Source: Chloroflexi bacterium HGW-Chloroflexi-10 (GTDB lineage: Bacteria; Chloroflexota; Anaerolineae; Anaerolineales; Anaerolineaceae). From it: a stretch of 37,847 nucleotides of DNA. Shown one piece after another: positions 34,147-37,847 of this stretch; position 1 is the first letter of the stretch; each line of letters begins with the position of its first letter. The stretch is from NCBI GenBank assembly GCA_002840755.1, contig PHBZ01000051.1, positions 1 to 37,847 of the forward strand, read 5' to 3'. The translations under genes were made by a program, and so were the position numbers. The notes beneath the pieces were generated by a model. That model was not told the origin of the DNA. It worked only from the letters and a program-made list of their open reading frames with translations, and did no database searches.

Positions 34147-35223
34147 TCAGGTCTGATCTGGCACAATGCCAAATAATTCACAGACGGCCTGCCAATGTGT
34201 GCGCTGGTCCAGGCCATCCCGATTGCGATCAAAGGGAGATTGTTTTACCAGGCGGCGCTGCATACTGGCGGATAACAAACGCAGCACCCAACGTGGGGCC
34301 GCCGGTTCCGATCCGCTCAGGCTGGCGATCAATTCTTCAAAACTATGTTGTTGATAACGCAATATCGCCTGAGATTCGCATACGTCCATCCAATCTTCGT
34401 AATACCATAGGCTGTCTTTGTGGGGACCAGGTTTGCGAAAGTATCGCTCCGGCATTGGTTTCATTCCCTGGGCTTGCATGATCGCATCAAAAAATTCAGC
34501 TGCAGTACGTGTCCAATCCGGGGCTTCGCCACCAATTAACCAGACGCGTTCTAACACGTCAGCATCAAGAGAATTGGACAATGCCAGGGCGGCATCGCGT
34601 CCGTCTATGCCATGCTGACGACGTTCCGGTGGATTGAGAAATAAGTATTTCATGCGCCCACCACTCAACGGCTGCGAGCGCAAACCAAACACAGAAGCAA
34701 GGCGCAGGATACTGAAAGGTAATCCACTAGCACGCAGATCGGCCTCATTCTGTGCTTTTTGACGCGCATAATTATCCTGGGGGTTGAGCGGGGTCCCTGC
34801 GGTTAATAGTTCCACTGCACGGTGCGGGTTGCGCGGGCCATATACCGAGTAACTTGAACAAAACACAAAGCGCTCTAACTGCGGCAATTGCTTTGCAGCT
34901 TGCAAAAGATTGCGAGTGCCTTCCAAGTTAACTTCTTCAGCCAAAGCAGGGTCGAGATAGCAGTGCGGTGGCACTATGGCGGCGAGGTGGATGATTTTAT
35001 TCGGTTCGTGTTGGGTAAACACTTCCTGAACACGTTGACGATTACGCAGGTCTGCCCATTCAATCTTGAACTTTCCAGCGGAGTCCAATCCTGCAGCAAT
35101 TTTTCGGTTCTCTTCCGTCTCCAGATCGGTACAAACTAGCGTTAAATTACGCTTAAGCAGTACCTTCAAGGTCTCTTCACCCAAGCGGCCAAACGCACCG
35201 GTGATTAATACTGTTGTTGTCAT
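34147..35223 (-). CDS. NAD-dependent epimerase/dehydratase (extended SDR)
   Basis: 358 residues. The dinucleotide motif GAFGRLG (9-15) and an acidic D33 point to NAD. The SDR catalytic set is present: SSYSVYG (123-129) and YARQK (Y152, K156). The C-terminal substrate domain is longer than usual and ends with RDGLDQRTHWQAVCELFG, so the substrate is not readable; sugar nucleotides are usual for the family. GAGGAG lies 7 bases before the ATG. It is 63 bases from the response regulator stop on the same strand, so it could be read from that transcript. Confidence 0.85.
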   Translation of the reverse strand: MTTTVLITGAFGRLGEETLKVLLKRNLTLVCTDLETEENRKIAAGLDSAGKFKIEWADLRNRQRVQEVFTQHEPNKIIHLAAIVPPHCYLDPALAEEVNLEGTRNLLQAAKQLPQLERFVFCSSYSVYGPRNPHRAVELLTAGTPLNPQDNYARQKAQNEADLRASGLPFSILRLASVFGLRSQPLSGGRMKYLFLNPPERRQHGIDGRDAALALSNSLDADVLERVWLIGGEAPDWTRTAAEFFDAIMQAQGMKPMPERYFRKPGPHKDSLWYYEDWMDVCESQAILRYQQHSFEELIASLSGSEPAAPRWVLRLLSASMQRRLVKQSPFDRNRDGLDQRTHWQAVCELFGIVPDQT

Positions 35224-35286
35224 ACCAAACTCCTCAGTAGAGATACCGCTAATTGTACCGTGAAATCTTTTTTTTCTGAGTGCTAC

Positions 35287-35937
35287 TCAATCTCCCAAAT
35301 CCACAAGACCCTGGCGTACTGCGGCAATCACCGCCTGGGTGCGGTCCGATACACTTAAACGGGCGAAAATAGCACTGGTGTAATTACGGACAGTGCCTTC
35401 AGAGAGGTATAATTCGCGAGCAATATCTGCATTGGAGAGACCACGGGCCATCAACTGCAAAACCTCACGTTCGCGCTCACTGAGTTGTATATTCGTCTGG
35501 CGCGGTGATGATTGGCGCTGCTGGGAAACATTGGTAAGCAGTTTACCAGCCACCTTGGGATCGACGTACGTGCTGCCATCATAGGTGCCCTTGATCGCCT
35601 GAACCAATTGGGCAGAGGGTGTATCCTTGAGTAAATACCCGGAAGCTCCGGAACGAATGGCATCGAAGAGCCATTCATCGTCATCATAGGTGGTCAGAAT
35701 CAACACTTTAATCTGTGGGTAACTCTGGCGAATACGCTGGGTAGCCTGTATTCCATTCATGCCGGGCATTTTAAGATCCATCAATACCAGGTCGGGCTGG
35801 AATTCTTTTACCCTATCCAAGGCTCCCTGACCATCATGCGCCACAGCTACCACTTCAATCTGCTCATCTTTGCTTAATATCGTGCGTAGACCCTGGCAAA
35901 CGATCTCCTGATCATCACAAACCACTATCCGAATCAT
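35287..35937 (-). CDS. NarL/FixJ-type response regulator
   Basis: 216 residues. The receiver domain (1-120) has the acidic pair D8 D9, phosphoacceptor D54 in LVLMDLKMPG and the lysine in GYLLKD. A LuxR-type HTH (about 150-210) reads LSEREREVLQLMARGLSNADIARELYLSEGTVRNY. It is paired with the kinase at 35915, whose stop it overlaps by 23 bases; its GAGG ribosome site lies inside the kinase gene. Phosphorylation by that kinase should drive DNA binding. Targets may include the divergent ABC exporter at 37368. Confidence 0.95.
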   Translation of the reverse strand: MIRIVVCDDQEIVCQGLRTILSKDEQIEVVAVAHDGQGALDRVKEFQPDLVLMDLKMPGMNGIQATQRIRQSYPQIKVLILTTYDDDEWLFDAIRSGASGYLLKDTPSAQLVQAIKGTYDGSTYVDPKVAGKLLTNVSQQRQSSPRQTNIQLSEREREVLQLMARGLSNADIARELYLSEGTVRNYTSAIFARLSVSDRTQAVIAAVRQGLVDLGD

Positions 35938-37183
35938 CGTTTTTCCTCAATCTTAAGTGCAAAGTAGTGCCCTTCCCAGGTTGTGAAACCACATTAAATG
36001 CAGCATTCATGCCTGCAGAGCGTTCTTGAATACCACGTAGACCCATGTGCTCAGGGCTTTCCAGCGCTAGTTGATAATCAAAGCCTTTGCCGTCATCACG
36101 GATTTCCAATATCCAATCCTTATCGATTGGCAGCAATGAGATGGACACCACCCCGGCTTCCGCATGGCGCACTACATTTTCCAGAGCTTCCTGTGTAATA
36201 CGGTAGATTGCCTGTTCCTCATCGCGGTTGAGAAAGTCCAGTTTTTCTGGTAGATTCAGATGAATTTGCAGATGAGCGCGCGCCCGGGTGGCCAGCACCA
36301 GGTTGCGCAATGCAAGATTAAGCCCCAAATCCTCTATGGGTTCTGCGCGCAGTGCTTTCAACGCCCGGCGAGTCTCTTCCAGCCCGGTGCGCGCAGTTTC
36401 CAGAGACAACTCAACCATCTCGAGTACCTCATTGTTTTCCGGCGGCATCACGGTATGTATGGCTTCCAATTGAACACTCAAACCACTTAACGTATGCGCG
36501 AGCGTGTCATGCAACTCGCGCGCCAGGCGATTGCGTTCATGCGAAATTGCCAACTGCTCTTGCACCAAGGTCTGACGGCTGAGCTGCAGGTTGGCACGCA
36601 TCAGTTCGCGACGTTGTTCACGCTGAGTGTGCAACAGTTCAGTAATCATCAACCCAACCAGCGTTAATGTAACTACCCGGATAAAGATAGCAAATAAGGG
36701 CATCAACAAGTCCGGCTGAAACCCGCCAAAGATAATAATCAGGTAAAGACCATCAGCCATCCCCAAGCCGGCGAACAATAAAAACACGGTGCGGAAATCA
36801 TATTGCCAAGCAGCCGGAACCAGCGGGATCATCAGTAGTGGCAGCAAAGCCCATAACCGGTATAGTTCGACAGCCTGGCCTTGAGACATACGTAAAGTGA
36901 GATCTACATTCACCAGAATAGTAGGAATAAAAATGGCGGCCAGCAAAGCAATCAACAAATACCAATGGCGCAGCTTACGCTGTAACCAGGGAATGGAAAG
37001 ATAAATAGAAAGCAGCATGGCCTGGGTAAAGATGATATAAAACGGGTCAATGATCCAGGTTGAAACTGACCCCACAACGAGCCATTCTCCCAACGGCACA
37101 AGTAAAAAGGCAACCGTCTCGGCTATGGCAAAGAAACGGAAGATACGTATCAAGCCCGGTTCGATCGGCGCTTTCAGTCTCAT
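35915..37183 (-). CDS. NarL-family sensor histidine kinase with membrane N-terminus
   Basis: 422 residues. Six hydrophobic segments (about 14-32, 40-62, 72-92, 108-124, 132-153, 158-182) with short loops act as membrane sensor. A coiled linker leads to the HisKA_3 dimerisation domain with the phosphoacceptor H225 in RLARELHDTLAHTLSGL, then a HATPase domain (TQEALENVVRHAEA, DDGKGF). It resembles DesK/LiaS-type kinases, which sense membrane or cell-envelope state. It overlaps the regulator gene by 23 bases. The ATG is preceded only by an extended -10 box at 6 bases, so a leaderless mRNA is predicted. Confidence 0.93.
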   Translation of the reverse strand: MRLKAPIEPGLIRIFRFFAIAETVAFLLVPLGEWLVVGSVSTWIIDPFYIIFTQAMLLSIYLSIPWLQRKLRHWYLLIALLAAIFIPTILVNVDLTLRMSQGQAVELYRLWALLPLLMIPLVPAAWQYDFRTVFLLFAGLGMADGLYLIIIFGGFQPDLLMPLFAIFIRVVTLTLVGLMITELLHTQREQRRELMRANLQLSRQTLVQEQLAISHERNRLARELHDTLAHTLSGLSVQLEAIHTVMPPENNEVLEMVELSLETARTGLEETRRALKALRAEPIEDLGLNLALRNLVLATRARAHLQIHLNLPEKLDFLNRDEEQAIYRITQEALENVVRHAEAGVVSISLLPIDKDWILEIRDDGKGFDYQLALESPEHMGLRGIQERSAGMNAAFNVVSQPGKGTTLHLRLRKNDDSDSGL

Positions 37184-37189
37184 GATTTC

Positions 37190-37198
37190 ATCTTAACA
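37190..37198 (-). promoter_or_regulatory. Extended -10 of the kinase-regulator operon
   Basis: On the minus strand TG-T-TAAGAT ends 6 bases before the ATG at 37183, with no Shine-Dalgarno. Confidence 0.45.
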
Positions 37199-37227
37199 TA
37201 AATTTCAGAAAAGATTTCGAAATCATG

Positions 37228-37285
37228 ACCACCAACCAGCTGGAATATGACGCTGCTCACCTGGTTGGGTGATGCCTGTCATACA
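37228..37285. repeat. Inverted repeat between the divergent kinase and ABC genes
   Basis: ACCACCAACC (37228-37237) and GGTTGGTGGT (37276-37285) are exact complements. Inside is CCTG-TCATA-CAGG (37265-37277 approx.), and GGTTGG recurs three times. It is a good candidate site for the adjacent response regulator. Confidence 0.55.
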
Positions 37286-37367
37286 GGTTGGTGGTGGTTG
37301 GCATCTATGGATATTCGCTTCTATCCTTTATAAATAAATCAGGCAGATACACAAAAAGGAGGAAAGC

Positions 37368-37847
37368 TTGCAAATACCTTTCCTGAAAAGTAAAATAATC
37401 GCGCCAGTGCCAGAGCAAGGGGCACAACCCGCGGTGATACAAGTAGAAAACCTGGCGATGCAATACCGCAGCCAACGCAATGGGGTGTATGCAATTGAGG
37501 AACTCAATTTTTCGATTCCAGCCGGACAAATGTACGGATTGCTAGGACCGGATGGATCGGGAAAAACCACCACAATCCGCATCCTGGCAACGGTATTGAA
37601 CGCTACACATGGCAATGCCTGGGTTGGCGGCTTTGATACCCACAAAAAAGCAAAAAATGTGCGAAGCATGGTGGGATATATGCCGCAAAACTTTAGCCTG
37701 TACCCGGATCTCTCGGTATTAGAAAACCTGAACTTTTTCGCGGATACCAATGGCGTTCATGGCAGCAAAAAGAAGGAGCGCATTGAACGTATGCTCGGTT
37801 TTACCCGATTGGATCAGTTCACCTTGCGGCGGGCAGCCAACCTCTCC
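37368..37847 (+). CDS. ABC exporter ATP-binding protein, 3' end cut by the window
   Basis: The first 160 codons are present. The start is a TTG with AAGGAGG 5 bases upstream; the frame then reads QIPFLKSKIIAPVPEQ. Walker A is GPDGSGKTT, the Q-loop is VGYMPQNFSLYPDLSVLENL, and the last codons, AANLS, are the first residues of the LSGG signature. The closest known type is the DrrA/YbhF group of ABC-2 exporters (drugs, lipids or polysaccharides). A partner permease should follow outside the window. It is divergent from the two-component pair, an arrangement often seen for envelope-stress-induced exporters. Confidence 0.88.
   Translation, partial: MQIPFLKSKIIAPVPEQGAQPAVIQVENLAMQYRSQRNGVYAIEELNFSIPAGQMYGLLGPDGSGKTTTIRILATVLNATHGNAWVGGFDTHKKAKNVRSMVGYMPQNFSLYPDLSVLENLNFFADTNGVHGSKKKERIERMLGFTRLDQFTLRRAANLS

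Noticed and set aside
1..37847. CRISPR arrays, insertion sequences, integrases
   Set aside because: No regularly spaced repeats, transposase motifs or terminal repeats with target duplications were found by eye on either strand.

Overview
The window looks like a chromosome segment of a Chloroflexota bacterium, most likely class Anaerolineae. That is an inference from three signs: secreted proteins that end in a short tail of the form (I/V)(F/Y)LPL(L/I), a NACHT-FGE fusion, and a mix of Shine-Dalgarno-led genes with genes whose -10 box lies 6-7 bases before the ATG. No rRNA, intact tRNA, CRISPR array, transposase or integrase gene was seen.

Left part (1-10.2 kb, accessory in character): a large secreted zinc metallopeptidase (-), a small secreted CBM9-like protein (+), a 1092-residue NACHT NTPase with a C-terminal FGE/C-type-lectin-like domain (+), and a uracil-DNA-glycosylase-fold protein with Fe-S-type cysteines (+). 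The last two form the best candidate for an undescribed conflict or defence module. Just downstream lie a perfect 32-bp palindrome and a 41-nt piece of a tRNA-Val(CAC), then a polytopic membrane protein with a hairpin at its predicted mRNA 5' end. From 10.13 to 11.2 kb there is about 1 kb with no convincing gene. It is strongly C-rich and G-poor on the + strand and ends in two adjacent perfect inverted repeats.

Middle part (11.2-24.6 kb): RlhA-type U32 protein (-); a previously overlooked 54-residue membrane peptide followed by an aminoglycoside-phosphotransferase-fold kinase (+); a Yip1-like membrane protein (+) whose leader carries the same hairpin seen before the membrane gene at 9454; a strong convergent terminator; a secreted subtilase with P-domain and two cadherin-like repeats (-); a 7TM-PAS-GGDEF diguanylate cyclase (-); a ParB-like/double universal-stress-protein fusion (-); and a tandem class II aldolase protein (+) whose second half has lost every metal ligand. 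The aldolase is translationally coupled to a 24-codon upstream reading frame.

Right part (24.6-37.8 kb): a PAS/GAF-only sensor with no output domain (-); a TetR regulator and GH2 beta-galactosidase in one unit (-), with a 20-bp palindromic operator over the promoter; a C39-like lipoprotein (+); a DeoC-like protein lacking the Schiff-base lysine (-); an HdeD-like membrane protein (-); an NAD-dependent epimerase (-); a NarL-type two-component pair with overlapping genes (-); and, divergent from it, the start of an ABC exporter ATPase (+) that runs off the end. The two-component system may control that exporter. Overall the segment encodes environmental sensing, extracellular proteolysis, sugar use and a possible defence locus.
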